A stretch of 63,376 nt of DNA from Sphaerochaeta sp. Phil3. Lineage in GTDB: Bacteria; Spirochaetota; Spirochaetia; Sphaerochaetales; Sphaerochaetaceae. Shown here piece after piece: positions 18,798 through 26,710 of the stretch. Where the stretch lies: the NCBI GenBank assembly GCA_001940825.1, contig MSGT01000026.1, forward strand, positions 1 to 63,376, read 5' to 3'. The position numbers were made by a program, and so were the translations under genes. Numbering within the stretch: the stretch's first letter is position 1; each line of letters starts with the position of its first letter. A model generated the notes under the pieces. That model was not told where the DNA came from, made no database searches, and saw nothing but the letters and a program-made list of their open reading frames with translations.

Positions 18798-19029
18798 AAT
18801 GCGTTCAAAGACCAAGGATGGCCCCGTTCGACGGGATTTGAGGCGAGGACAAGGAGGAAGAACAGCGACAGTATTTGCGATACGGCGCTGTTCGAACCGA
18901 CAAAGTTATGGCCTCAAAGCCCTAGGAGGGTTCCGTTCGACGGAGATTGGGGCGTATTCGAGGAGACAGCGAAGGATAGTACTAGCTGTACAGCCTGAGC
19001 GTAACGACGAAGAAGACGCCTCAAGATCC
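18798..19029 (-). repeat. Structured repeat array C / right copy of 232-bp direct repeat
   Basis: Two full units, almost identical to units 2 and 3 of array B (same P1, P2 and P3 arms). The last nine bases encode the stop codon and last two residues of ridA (19021-19029), so the element has replaced or supplied the gene end. The plus-strand ORF across it (18799-19221) is not supported by any family. Confidence 0.85.
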
Positions 19030-19404
19030 AAGAACGGCGATGGCTTCCACTTCGCAGAGGACGTTCTTGGGCAGGGTCTTGACCGCCACGCAAGACCTTG
19101 CAGGCTTTGCGTCAGAGGTGAAATACTGGGAGTATACGGAATTGAAGGCAACGAAATCATCCATGGAAGAGATGAAGCAAGTCGTCTTGACGACTGCGGA
19201 GAAATCAACATCGGCCTCTAGGAGGACTGCCTTGAGGTTCTCCATGACCATGCGGGCCTGGGATTCGATGCCACCTTCTACGACGAGACCCGTGGTGGGA
19301 TCGACGGGGATCTGGCCGGATGTGAAGAGGAGTCCGTTGGCGGCGATTGCCTGCGAGTATGGACCTATTGCGGCGGGTGCTTTGGTGGTGTTGATGACTT
19401 TCAT
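19021..19404 (-). CDS. ridA: RidA family enamine/imine deaminase
   Basis: 127 residues, the standard RidA (YjgF/YER057c) length. It hydrolyses reactive 2-aminoacrylate and related enamines from PLP enzymes to keto acids, in the cytosol as a trimer. Signatures include TKAPAAIGPYSQAI, FTSGQIPVDP, and near the C-terminus PARSCVAVKTLPKNVLCEVEAIAV with the substrate-binding Arg and Glu. The start at 19404 has AAGGAG upstream; an in-frame ATG at 19479 is less likely. The final Gly-Ser and the stop codon lie inside the structured repeat, while the family core is intact. Confidence 0.96.
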   Translation of the reverse strand: MKVINTTKAPAAIGPYSQAIAANGLLFTSGQIPVDPTTGLVVEGGIESQARMVMENLKAVLLEADVDFSAVVKTTCFISSMDDFVAFNSVYSQYFTSDAKPARSCVAVKTLPKNVLCEVEAIAVLGS

Positions 19405-19578
19405 GACTGCTCCTTGGGTTGGCGTGGAGATTGCACGGAACCCTTTTGGAATAATGGACCAATAGGTGGTAGTTGTCAAATGGAATAGGTGGAATGCATT
19501 TTTTGTAAAGACAGAATCGCCGATATGTGATAGATTTCCTATTATAAATGTAGAAATACGAAATCAGGAGGATTTTGG

Positions 19579-20271
19579 ATGATCTATACAACAGAAGTAC
19601 AGCATATGTGTCCTGTTGCAAAGGGTGCATATCATGGACCTGCTCCAATTCCAGAGGAAGGAAAATGGGTACAGTCCAAGGAAATCAAGGACATCAGCGG
19701 ACTTACACATGGTGTTGGCTGGTGCGCTCCTCAGCAGGGTGCCTGCAAGCTTACACTGAACATCAAGGATGGAATCATTGAAGAGGCCCTCGTAGAGACT
19801 ATTGGATGCTCAGGCATGACACACTCTGCAGCAATGGCTTCTGAAATCCTCATTGGAAAGACGATCCTCGAGGCTCTCAATACAGACCTCGTTTGCGATG
19901 CAATCAACACTGCAATGAGAGAGCTCTTCCTCCAGATCGTCTACGGAAGAAGCCAGACGGCTTTCTCCGAAGGCGGACTTCCAATCGGAGGTGGACTTGA
20001 GGACCTTGGAAAGGGCCTCAGATCCCAGATTGGAACGATGTATGCAACGAAGGAGAAGGGACCAAGATACCTTGAACTTGCTGAAGGCTACGTCACAAGG
20101 ATCGCCCTCAACAAGGAAGATGAGATCGTTGGATACGAGTTCGTCAACATGGGCAAGATGATGGAGTTCATCAAGCAGGGACTCAGCGGAAACGAAGCCC
20201 TCGAAAAAGCCAAGGGCCACTATGGCCAGTGGGACGATGCCGCAAAGTACATTGACCCAAGGCACGAGTAA
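19579..20271 (+). CDS. Iron-sulfur cluster assembly scaffold-like protein (NifU N-terminal type)
   Basis: 230 residues. Cysteines at HMCPVAKG, GVGWCAPQQGACK and ETIGCSGMTHSAAMASEIL match the NifU/IscU-like scaffold annotated next to GGGtGRT genes in anaerobes. It may assemble or hold an Fe-S cluster; this is family inference and no SufB, SufC or cysteine desulfurase lies nearby. AGGAGG stands 8 nt before the start. The GGGtGRT gene follows after 11 bp, so the two form an operon. It is divergent from ridA. Confidence 0.85.
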   Translation: MIYTTEVQHMCPVAKGAYHGPAPIPEEGKWVQSKEIKDISGLTHGVGWCAPQQGACKLTLNIKDGIIEEALVETIGCSGMTHSAAMASEILIGKTILEALNTDLVCDAINTAMRELFLQIVYGRSQTAFSEGGLPIGGGLEDLGKGLRSQIGTMYATKEKGPRYLELAEGYVTRIALNKEDEIVGYEFVNMGKMMEFIKQGLSGNEALEKAKGHYGQWDDAAKYIDPRHE

Positions 20272-20282
20272 GGAGGACGGAC

Positions 20283-21284
20283 ATGGCTCTATTTGAAAGT
20301 TACGAAAGAAGAGTAGATCACATAAACGAAGTCATTGCACAGTATGGAATCAAGAGCATCGAAGAGTGCCGCCAAATCTGCAACGACCACGGCTTTGATC
20401 CGTATGACATCGTGAAGAGCATCCAGCCAATTGCATTCGACAACGCGGGTTGGGCATACACGGTTGGTGCTGCAATCGCCATCAAGAAAGGAGTCAAGAC
20501 GGCAGCCGAGGCAGCCGAGGCAATTGGCATTGGCCTTCAGAGCTTCTGCATCGCAGGTTCAGTCGCAGATGACAGAAAGGTTGGTATAGGCCACGGAAAC
20601 CTTGGCGCAATGCTTCTCAGAGATGAAACAAAGTGCTTCGCATTCCTTGCAGGACACGAAAGCTTTGCAGCTGCCGAGGGTGCAATTGGAATCGTCAAGA
20701 ACGCAAACAAGGCAAGGAAGGAGCCTCTTAGGGTCATCCTCAACGGTCTTGGAAAGGATGCAGCCCAGATCATAAGCAGAATCAACGGCTTCACATACGT
20801 TCAGACACAGTTCGACTACTACACAGGAAAGCTCAACATCGTCCGTGAGATTGCATACTCCAAGGGCGAGAGAGCGGCAGTGCGCTGCTATGGTGCAGAC
20901 GATGTCCGCGAAGGCGTTGCAATCATGCATCACGAAGGCGTAGACGTCTCCATCACTGGAAACTCCACCAACCCAACTAGATTCCAGCATCCAGTTGCAG
21001 GAACATACAAGAAGGAATGCATCGAACAGGGCAAGAAGTACTTCTCAGTCGCTTCCGGCGGCGGTACGGGAAGAACTCTGCATCCAGACAACATGGCTGC
21101 AGGTCCTGCATCATACGGCATGACGGACACAATGGGAAGAATGCACTCGGACGCTCAGTTCGCAGGCTCCTCTTCCGTTCCAGCGCACGTCGAGATGATG
21201 GGCTTCCTTGGAATGGGAAACAACCCAATGGTTGGCGCTACGGTTGCAGTTGCAGTCGCAGTTGACCAGGCTCTCAACAAGTAA
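20283..21284 (+). CDS. GGGtGRT protein
   Basis: 333 residues, named for the motif ASGGGTGRTLHPDNM near residue 258. It is a soluble, Ala- and Gly-rich protein with no transmembrane segment. Other conserved-looking blocks are FDNAGWAYTVGAAIAIKKG and VGIGHGNLGAMLLRDETKCFAFLAGHE. The family is widespread in anaerobes, always next to the Fe-S scaffold gene seen upstream, and has no assigned reaction. The Shine-Dalgarno AAGGAGG overlaps the end of the scaffold gene. A strong terminator follows (21305-21343). Sequence identification is firm; function is unknown. Confidence 0.92.
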   Translation: MALFESYERRVDHINEVIAQYGIKSIEECRQICNDHGFDPYDIVKSIQPIAFDNAGWAYTVGAAIAIKKGVKTAAEAAEAIGIGLQSFCIAGSVADDRKVGIGHGNLGAMLLRDETKCFAFLAGHESFAAAEGAIGIVKNANKARKEPLRVILNGLGKDAAQIISRINGFTYVQTQFDYYTGKLNIVREIAYSKGERAAVRCYGADDVREGVAIMHHEGVDVSITGNSTNPTRFQHPVAGTYKKECIEQGKKYFSVASGGGTGRTLHPDNMAAGPASYGMTDTMGRMHSDAQFAGSSSVPAHVEMMGFLGMGNNPMVGATVAVAVAVDQALNK

Positions 21285-21304
21285 GAGCTAAACTACACAA
21301 AAGG

Positions 21305-21343
21305 GCTTCCTCAGCTTTTTGCTGCAGGAAGCTCTTTTTTTGT
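21305..21343 (+). terminator. Rho-independent terminator after GGGtGRT
   Basis: GCTTCCTCAGC pairs with GCTG(C)AGGAAGC over a TTTTT loop, followed by TCTTTTTTTG. It is a textbook terminator 20 nt after the stop. Confidence 0.92.
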
Positions 21344-21368
21344 ATAGCCACAAAGAAAAGGAGAACCC

Positions 21369-21659
21369 ATGCTTCACCACATAATCGTAAAGTTCAACGA
21401 CGACATCACTCCAGAGCGCAAGAAGGAAATAGCCGCACAGGCTGCAGCCCTCTTCGAAGGTCTCAGGCAAATGCCAGGCATCCATGACGTAGCACTTCAC
21501 ACCTCATGCATAGACCGCCCCAACCGCTATGACCTCATGATTGCAATTTCCATGGACAAGGACGCCCTACCCTCCTACGACGACTGCAAAATCCACCACA
21601 AATGGAAGGCCGATTTTGGCGAGTTCATCAAGAGCAAGGCAATCTTCGACTGCGAGTAA
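21369..21659 (+). CDS. Dabb (stress-responsive A/B barrel) domain protein
   Basis: 96 residues, a single Dabb ferredoxin-like domain. It begins with MLHHIIVKFNDDITPERKKE and has HDVALHTSCIDRPNRYDLMI and the YDDCKIHHKWKADF end, typical of this family. The domain forms dimers; bacterial members are mostly uncharacterised, and plant and fungal relatives act in stress or polyketide cyclisation. AAGGAG precedes the start. It lies behind a strong terminator, so it needs read-through or its own promoter. Confidence 0.85.
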   Translation: MLHHIIVKFNDDITPERKKEIAAQAAALFEGLRQMPGIHDVALHTSCIDRPNRYDLMIAISMDKDALPSYDDCKIHHKWKADFGEFIKSKAIFDCE

Positions 21660-21674
21660 AATGACACAAAACGA

Positions 21675-21714
21675 CTCAAAATGAAGGTTTGTGTGCATTC
21701 CAGTGCACACAAAT
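21675..21714. repeat. Hairpin with 10-bp TTTGTGTGCA stem
   Basis: TTTGTGTGCA and TGCACACAAA flank a TTCCAG loop just after the Dabb gene. A further TTTGTGTGCATT occurs about 40 bp later (near 21728). No T-run follows, so it is more operator-like than terminator-like, or a 3' stabiliser. Confidence 0.5.
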
Positions 21715-21810
21715 AGTAAAAAAAGGTGTTTGTGTGCATTTTCATATACTGCAATTACTGCAAGCGGAAAAAGGGTATAAAAAACCCCATGGGAAAAAGG
21801 AGGTCAAACC

Positions 21811-21894
21811 ATGGGGGAACAAAAGGAGGCTGAGATATTTCATCTCACGGCTAGGAAATTACTTCTTTCTAAGAAAAAATGCAATACTTTTTAA
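21811..21894 (+). CDS. Small ORF (27 aa) with start hidden in a hairpin
   Basis: ATG at 21811 is preceded at 6-nt spacing by a perfect AAGGAGGT. It opens 27 codons (MGEQKEAEIFHLTARKLLLS...NTF) to TAA. The CCCCATGG at 21785-21792 and CCATGGGG at 21809-21816 are an 8-bp perfect inverted repeat that encloses the ribosome site and ties up the ATG, so translation would be blocked unless the hairpin opens. No similarity is recognised. It could be a leader peptide or toxin-like peptide, or the arrangement may be chance. The 350-bp gap around it is AT-rich and otherwise empty. Confidence 0.35.
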   Translation: MGEQKEAEIFHLTARKLLLSKKKCNTF

Positions 21895-22004
21895 TGGAAA
21901 AATATAATATTTTTTGTGAAAATAAAAACAAATATAGTTTAATTTTATTTCTATAAAAGAATTACATAAACAAAAAAACAATAAATTCCAGTCTTGAAAA
22001 GCCT

Positions 22005-22367
22005 TCAAACCTCTTCGATTTTTTTAAGGTTTTCGCAAAACGCATCAAAAGGGGCCTTGAGCATGGCCTTGCACTCCTTTTGGAAATCATCGTAGAGGGT
22101 CATGAAGGCAAGGCCATAAGGGGTGATTGAGGCTCCAGTTCTGGTAGCCCCTCCCCTCTTGCGGGAAAGGACCTCATGGCCAAGGGCCTTTTCCAGATTC
22201 TCTATCATCTTGAAGGCCTTTGAATAGGAAATGCCAAGGTCAATGGCCGCAGCGCGCAACGAACCGCACCTGGAAACTCCTTGAAGCAGCCAAAGCACGC
22301 CAATACCCATGAACTTATCGTCTTCGTTCTCCACATAGAGCTTCACCTTTAGATTGTAGTCGTTCAT
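22005..22367 (-). CDS. ModE-type winged-helix regulator (DNA-binding domain only)
   Basis: 120 residues of the LysR-like ModE N-terminal domain: FMGIGVLWLLQGVSRCGSLR, then the helix-turn-helix AAAIDLGISYSKAFKMIENLE and RGGATRTGASITPYG. Full ModE also has two molybdate-binding TOBE domains; they are absent here, as in many anaerobes. Such short forms may sense metal differently or regulate constitutively. It starts 13 bp after ligA, at the end of the series that begins with the molybdenum-hydroxylase genes. A link to molybdenum metabolism is therefore plausible but inferred. Confidence 0.88.
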   Translation of the reverse strand: MNDYNLKVKLYVENEDDKFMGIGVLWLLQGVSRCGSLRAAAIDLGISYSKAFKMIENLEKALGHEVLSRKRGGATRTGASITPYGLAFMTLYDDFQKECKAMLKAPFDAFCENLKKIEEV

Positions 22368-22379
22368 GAAAACCTCCGT

Positions 22380-24596
22380 TCAACCAAAAAGATCGGGTTG
22401 GATATCCTGTCCGGAAGAAGAGTCCTGCACCACAGACGAAACTGCAGGAGCCTCATGCTCAACAGAATCAGAAATGCCTCCTTCTTTGAGCATCTCAAGG
22501 AAATCGGCCTCAGTGACGATGCGCACTCCAAGCTCGCGGGCCTTTTCAAGCTTGCTTCCAGCCCCCTCGCCAGCAAGAAGGCACGTCGTCTTGCGTGAGA
22601 CGGCAGAGACCTCCGTGCCGCCACGGCGCTTGATTTCGTCCATTGCCTTGCTACGTGGTGCAAAGTGCTCGAACGTGCCGGTGACGCACCAGGACTGACC
22701 TGCGAAGATCTGCTCCAAGGCAGGCCCTTCTTCGCCGACACCACTCCCGCCAGAGGACTCCTCCATTCTAAGCCCTGCTTCACGTAGGCACTCTATGGTC
22801 CTACGTATGCTGGGATCTTTGAAGCCTTCGATTATGAGGCGAGCCATGACGGAGCCAAGGCCCTTTATGTTGGAAAGAGCCTGGATGGACTGTTCCATGT
22901 CCGTTTCAGGGACATCCACCAAGGCGAGAATCTTGTCCATTGTATCGTATCCGGCCTTGACGACAAGTTCTGCGGCCTTCTTGCCAAATTCAGGAACCCC
23001 AAGGGATATGAGCACACGCTGAAAAGGAGCCTTCTTGCTGGCTGCAAGACCATCCTTTATTATGGAGACCTTCTTCCCCTCGGCTCCAAAGCCTTCGTAG
23101 GCGACAAGGGAGTCGAAGTCAAAGGAATAGAGGTCCTCGACATTCTTCACAAACCCCTTGTCGTATAGGAACTCCGTCGTCTTTGGGCCAAGCCCCTCTA
23201 TGTCCATCTGGCTTTTTGCGCAGAAGAACGCAAGCCTTCCCTTGGCCTGCGCAGGACAATCGTGATTTGGACAGAAATGGTGGGCACCCCGTTTTACAAG
23301 AACGGAGCCGCATTCAGGACATTTCTCAGGCATTCGCCATGTCGTGTTACCCAATTCGTTCTTCTCCACCACGGACTCAACGGCAGGTATGACGTCACCT
23401 CTCTTGGAGATTGCAACCGTATCTCCCACGGCAAGCTCAAGCTGGTCTATGTAGTCCTGATTGTGGAGCGTTATGTTCCTTATGGTGCTGCCTGAAAGCG
23501 GAGTCTCCTTTATACGGGCCATTGGCGTTATCCTACCCGTCCTTCCAACCTGTACGTCTATGGATTCCACGGTGGTCTGAGCCTGAGGAGCCTCGAACTT
23601 GTATGCAATGGCCCATCTTGGATGATGTCCTGTATAGCCAAGCTCCTCACGGGTGGAAAGTTCATTGACCTTCACGACAAGGCCGTCTATCTCATAGGAC
23701 AGACCACCACGCCTTGCCGTGGCATCCTTTATGGCCTGAGGGATATCATCGAACGAACCGGCATCTCCATCAAGGCCTGCTTGGGCCAACCTCAAAGAAG
23801 CCTCCTCCTTCGTCCTGCAGAAGTATGAAAGATGAGGATTCACGGTGAAGCCCAAAGCCTTGAGACGACTGAGAATTTGGATATGGTCTGTGATGTCGGC
23901 ATTGGGTTGTGTCCAGAATCCCTCGTATACGAAGATGGAAAGAGGGACCTGTGCAGTCTCACTGCTCTTGTTCCTTCTTATCGTACCCGCCGCAAGGTTC
24001 CTTGGATTGGCATACGGCTCTTCAAGCGTGGAGTTTATGCGCTCGAAGACTTCCTTTCCAAGGTATATCTCACCCCTGACGGCGACATCCACGGGCTCTG
24101 AAAGTCTAAGGGGGATGGTCTGTATCGTCTTGGCGTTTGCAGTCACATCGTTTCCAACGAAGCCGTTTCCCCTCGTGACAGCACGTGAGAGCACACCCTT
24201 TTCGTAGTAAAGGACCACAGAGAACCCGTCTATCTTCTCCTCCAGCACGAACGAAAGGTTCTCGCCCGTATTCTTCATGGTCTTTGAAATCCAGTTGAGA
24301 ACCTCGCTGTCGCTATAAGCCTTGTCCAGACTCAGCACGGGGATTGTATGCTCCACCTCTGGAAAGTCCGATGTCAGATCGCTCCCAACCCTTTGGGTGG
24401 GAGAATCAGGGGTTCTCAGAGAGGGGTTTTCCTTCTCGATCAACGAAAGCTCATCGAAGAGCCTATCGTACTCAAGGTCTGACACCAAAGGCCTTCCATC
24501 CACATAGTAGGCTCTCTGGTACTTTTCAAGAAGAGTCCTAAGTTCCGCAGCACGGGAGAATTTGTCAACGGGAAGGGAGTCGTCAGTCATTGGCAT
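22380..24596 (-). CDS. ligA: NAD-dependent DNA ligase
   Basis: About 738 residues. The domains in order are Ia, the adenylation domain with the lysine in VLEEKIDGFSVVLYY, the OB fold, a Cys4 zinc finger (CPECGSVLVK...CPNHDC), helix-hairpin-helix repeats, and a C-terminal BRCT domain (SWCVTGTFEHFAPRSK). It seals nicks in replication and repair using NAD+. The start is taken as ATG 24596 (MPMTDDS), 7 nt after AAGGAG; ATG 24590 is also possible. It overlaps the rsmD stop by 14 bp, so coupling is likely. A Ser-, Val- and Gln-rich tail after BRCT is longer than usual. Confidence 0.96.
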   Translation of the reverse strand: MPMTDDSLPVDKFSRAAELRTLLEKYQRAYYVDGRPLVSDLEYDRLFDELSLIEKENPSLRTPDSPTQRVGSDLTSDFPEVEHTIPVLSLDKAYSDSEVLNWISKTMKNTGENLSFVLEEKIDGFSVVLYYEKGVLSRAVTRGNGFVGNDVTANAKTIQTIPLRLSEPVDVAVRGEIYLGKEVFERINSTLEEPYANPRNLAAGTIRRNKSSETAQVPLSIFVYEGFWTQPNADITDHIQILSRLKALGFTVNPHLSYFCRTKEEASLRLAQAGLDGDAGSFDDIPQAIKDATARRGGLSYEIDGLVVKVNELSTREELGYTGHHPRWAIAYKFEAPQAQTTVESIDVQVGRTGRITPMARIKETPLSGSTIRNITLHNQDYIDQLELAVGDTVAISKRGDVIPAVESVVEKNELGNTTWRMPEKCPECGSVLVKRGAHHFCPNHDCPAQAKGRLAFFCAKSQMDIEGLGPKTTEFLYDKGFVKNVEDLYSFDFDSLVAYEGFGAEGKKVSIIKDGLAASKKAPFQRVLISLGVPEFGKKAAELVVKAGYDTMDKILALVDVPETDMEQSIQALSNIKGLGSVMARLIIEGFKDPSIRRTIECLREAGLRMEESSGGSGVGEEGPALEQIFAGQSWCVTGTFEHFAPRSKAMDEIKRRGGTEVSAVSRKTTCLLAGEGAGSKLEKARELGVRIVTEADFLEMLKEGGISDSVEHEAPAVSSVVQDSSSGQDIQPDLFG

Positions 24597-25170
24597 TGGT
24601 CTTCTCCTTTTGGGATGCATCCTGAACGTTCCTATAGAACTTGAGCATGTTGCGCCCATACTTACGGGTATCTACTAGCTTTAGACTTCCAAAAGACTCG
24701 CCCCACTGGTCCTGCTCGACCGTTGGGAAGTGGATTATGAAGAGACCTTCAGGCTTGACCATGCCGCGGCGTTCGACCAACTGTGCAAGCTGGACTTTGT
24801 TCGACATTGGGAAAGGAGGGTCTGCATAGACGATATCGTACTCGATTCTTGATGTAGGAATGAATTTCAGAACATTGGAATTGAATATCTTAATGTCGCA
24901 CTCCTTCAAAGCCCAGGAAATGTTCTTCTCCATGATGGGACGCTTGGCCCTATCCATTTCCACAAGGTGCACAAGGGAAGCTCCACGGGATGCGGCCTCA
25001 AGCCCAACGCACCCGCTGCCTGAGAACAGGTCGCAGAACGAGACACCGTCCAGAGGACCAAGGATTGCAAAAAGGGACTCCCTCATTCTATCCATTGCAG
25101 GACGAATCTCCATCTCGCCGTTTGGAACGACGACCTTCCTCCCGCAATATTTTCCACCAGTTATTCTCAT
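24583..25170 (-). CDS. rsmD: 16S rRNA (guanine(966)-N2)-methyltransferase RsmD
   Basis: 195 residues, an SAM-dependent Rossmann methyltransferase. MRITGGKYCGRKV is the usual RsmD start. FCDLFSGSGCVGLEAASRGA is the SAM-binding loop, and DIVYADPPFPM is the (N/D)PP[FY] catalytic motif that recognises the guanine amino group. It modifies 16S rRNA in the 30S subunit. It lies between the Mo-hydroxylase set and ligA on the same strand and overlaps ligA. Confidence 0.94.
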   Translation of the reverse strand: MRITGGKYCGRKVVVPNGEMEIRPAMDRMRESLFAILGPLDGVSFCDLFSGSGCVGLEAASRGASLVHLVEMDRAKRPIMEKNISWALKECDIKIFNSNVLKFIPTSRIEYDIVYADPPFPMSNKVQLAQLVERRGMVKPEGLFIIHFPTVEQDQWGESFGSLKLVDTRKYGRNMLKFYRNVQDASQKEKTNAND

Positions 25171-25239
25171 ATCAAAACCCTTTCATATCGAAATTCTTGC
25201 ACCAATTCCTACAGCAATCCCTGCTGCGTTCCCAGGAGG

Positions 25240-26121
25240 TCAACCAGCCAGGAACGTTGTGTTTATTTCGCTCAGCACGGACTCGAACAGCCTTGAAGCC
25301 CTTTCCAGCTGCAAGGCCGAAGCATTCAAGGAAGCGTTCTTCAACTCGGAGACAAGACGCTTGGATATCTTCATTATCTTGTCGGACGTCAAAGGAAGGT
25401 TTATGGATGCAAGCAGGTTGTCGAAATCCTGCGACATGTAGAAACACGACGAAGGAAATACCATGCACATGCTTGGAAGCATAATGTTGGCTTGGTTTAT
25501 GGAGTATTGAAGCCCAAAGACCACAGCCTCCTCCGGCTTCTGCATTGGAAGCCCAATGGAGCGGAACACCTGAAACTGCTTGTTCTCGGTTGGGATCCTC
25601 ACCTTGGTGAGAAGGGCCTCACCTTCATAGATGAAAACGCCTTTTCTGTCATACAGCTTCGTTATCGGCATCCAACGCGCAGGAGCGGACTTCGTAATCA
25701 TCCTAAGCTCGACCTGAGCGTTGAGAGTAGCCAGTATGCAGCACAGGGAGAACCTCATGTTGCTTGTACAAAGGGCACCACCAACGGTTGCCTGATTGCG
25801 GATGACGGAGCTTCCAATGGAAAGGATCGCATCGTTCAGTTCATGAGAGAAGAGGTAACCCCCCATATTGGAAAGCTGCTGTATAGTGACCATGGAACCA
25901 ACTTCAACGAACCTGTCCGAATGATAGACCTTTGAAAGGTCCACTATCCCCTTCAGGGATATTATGTCCCTTTGGCTTGGATTTGGATAGAAACCAGGAC
26001 GGCTCATTATGAACGTACCGCCTGCCCAGAAGCAGGCATTTGGATTCTTTAGCTTTGCGGCGACGGACTCGCCTATCGTCTTTGGATTGAAGACCGTTGG
26101 TGATCTAAGTCCTTCTTGCAC
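25240..26121 (-). CDS. Molybdenum-hydroxylase FAD-binding subunit (XdhB/CoxM type), divergent
   Basis: 293 residues of the FAD_binding_5 plus CO_deh_flav_C architecture. CFWAGGTFIMSRPG matches the first FAD loop (usually AGGTDL), and IGSSVIRNQATVGGALCTSN matches the second (usually RNxATxGGN). The usual Asn after GGAL is absent, and the Asp/Pro of the following ASPxxD block are replaced (MRFSLCCIL). FAD binding may therefore be altered. It would pass electrons from the Fe-S subunit to NAD or another acceptor. The start overlaps the Fe-S gene by 17 bp. The family call is clear, the activity uncertain. Confidence 0.8.
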   Translation of the reverse strand: MQEGLRSPTVFNPKTIGESVAAKLKNPNACFWAGGTFIMSRPGFYPNPSQRDIISLKGIVDLSKVYHSDRFVEVGSMVTIQQLSNMGGYLFSHELNDAILSIGSSVIRNQATVGGALCTSNMRFSLCCILATLNAQVELRMITKSAPARWMPITKLYDRKGVFIYEGEALLTKVRIPTENKQFQVFRSIGLPMQKPEEAVVFGLQYSINQANIMLPSMCMVFPSSCFYMSQDFDNLLASINLPLTSDKIMKISKRLVSELKNASLNASALQLERASRLFESVLSEINTTFLAG

Positions 26122-26710
26122 GGCGTCTGCTCCTGTATTTGTACGCTAGATTGACTATCTTCTCTAGTTCCGACAGTTCTATGCACTGGCATCTGCACAT
26201 GGAGAATTCCTGAGAGAGGACCTGAGGATCCACGCTGCCACCTCCAAGTCTGCCTCTTGCTGCCATTTCATTGGCATAGCCCTGGCTTGCGGTCGGAATT
26301 GGAGAGAACCCCATGGACCTTCCAAGGTTCACGACGTCCTTTCTGCTTTGGCTCTCCTTGTCCATCCTTATGAGAAGGGATTCTATGAGAAGGGTCTTGG
26401 ATGCATAGCATTGCGGACATGGCTGGTTGCCAACATCGTTGTATGCCCGCTCTATATCATGATAGAAGCGCGTCTTCCTGAAACCATCGAACGTAAGTAT
26501 GCTCGACCCATTGAGGCTGAACGCAGGGACGAGACAGCTCAAGGTCGCCACTCCGTTGAGAAGGACAACACAGTTGCCGCACGAAGCTCCAAGGCACTGA
26601 TTGTTGTCAGGAAACGAATCCACGACATCCTTGAGAATATTGCTAAGAGGCTTGTCGGAATTCACCACAAGGGACAATTGATTGCCGTTGACGTTGCAAT
26701 TGAGCCTCAT
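26105..26710 (-). CDS. [2Fe-2S] subunit of molybdenum hydroxylase (XdhC/CoxS type)
   Basis: 201 residues. The plant-type cluster cysteines are visible as CLGASCGNC plus a distal SCLVPA. The second cluster is seen as CPQC and, after an insert of about 70 residues, CRCQC. The usual LSGNLCRCTGY context is changed (FSMCRCQCIELSE), and the insert makes the protein longer than the typical 155-165 residues. It relays electrons from the Mo subunit to FAD. ATG at 26710 overlaps the stop of the Mo subunit in an ATGA arrangement. Cluster ligands are kept although the surroundings diverge. Confidence 0.8.
   Translation of the reverse strand: MRLNCNVNGNQLSLVVNSDKPLSNILKDVVDSFPDNNQCLGASCGNCVVLLNGVATLSCLVPAFSLNGSSILTFDGFRKTRFYHDIERAYNDVGNQPCPQCYASKTLLIESLLIRMDKESQSRKDVVNLGRSMGFSPIPTASQGYANEMAARGRLGGGSVDPQVLSQEFSMCRCQCIELSELEKIVNLAYKYRSRRRARRT

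Noticed and set aside
21689-21907. 72-residue plus-strand ORF downstream of the Dabb gene
   Set aside because: No ribosome site, low-complexity Lys/Phe-rich content, and it conflicts with the better-supported start at 21811.
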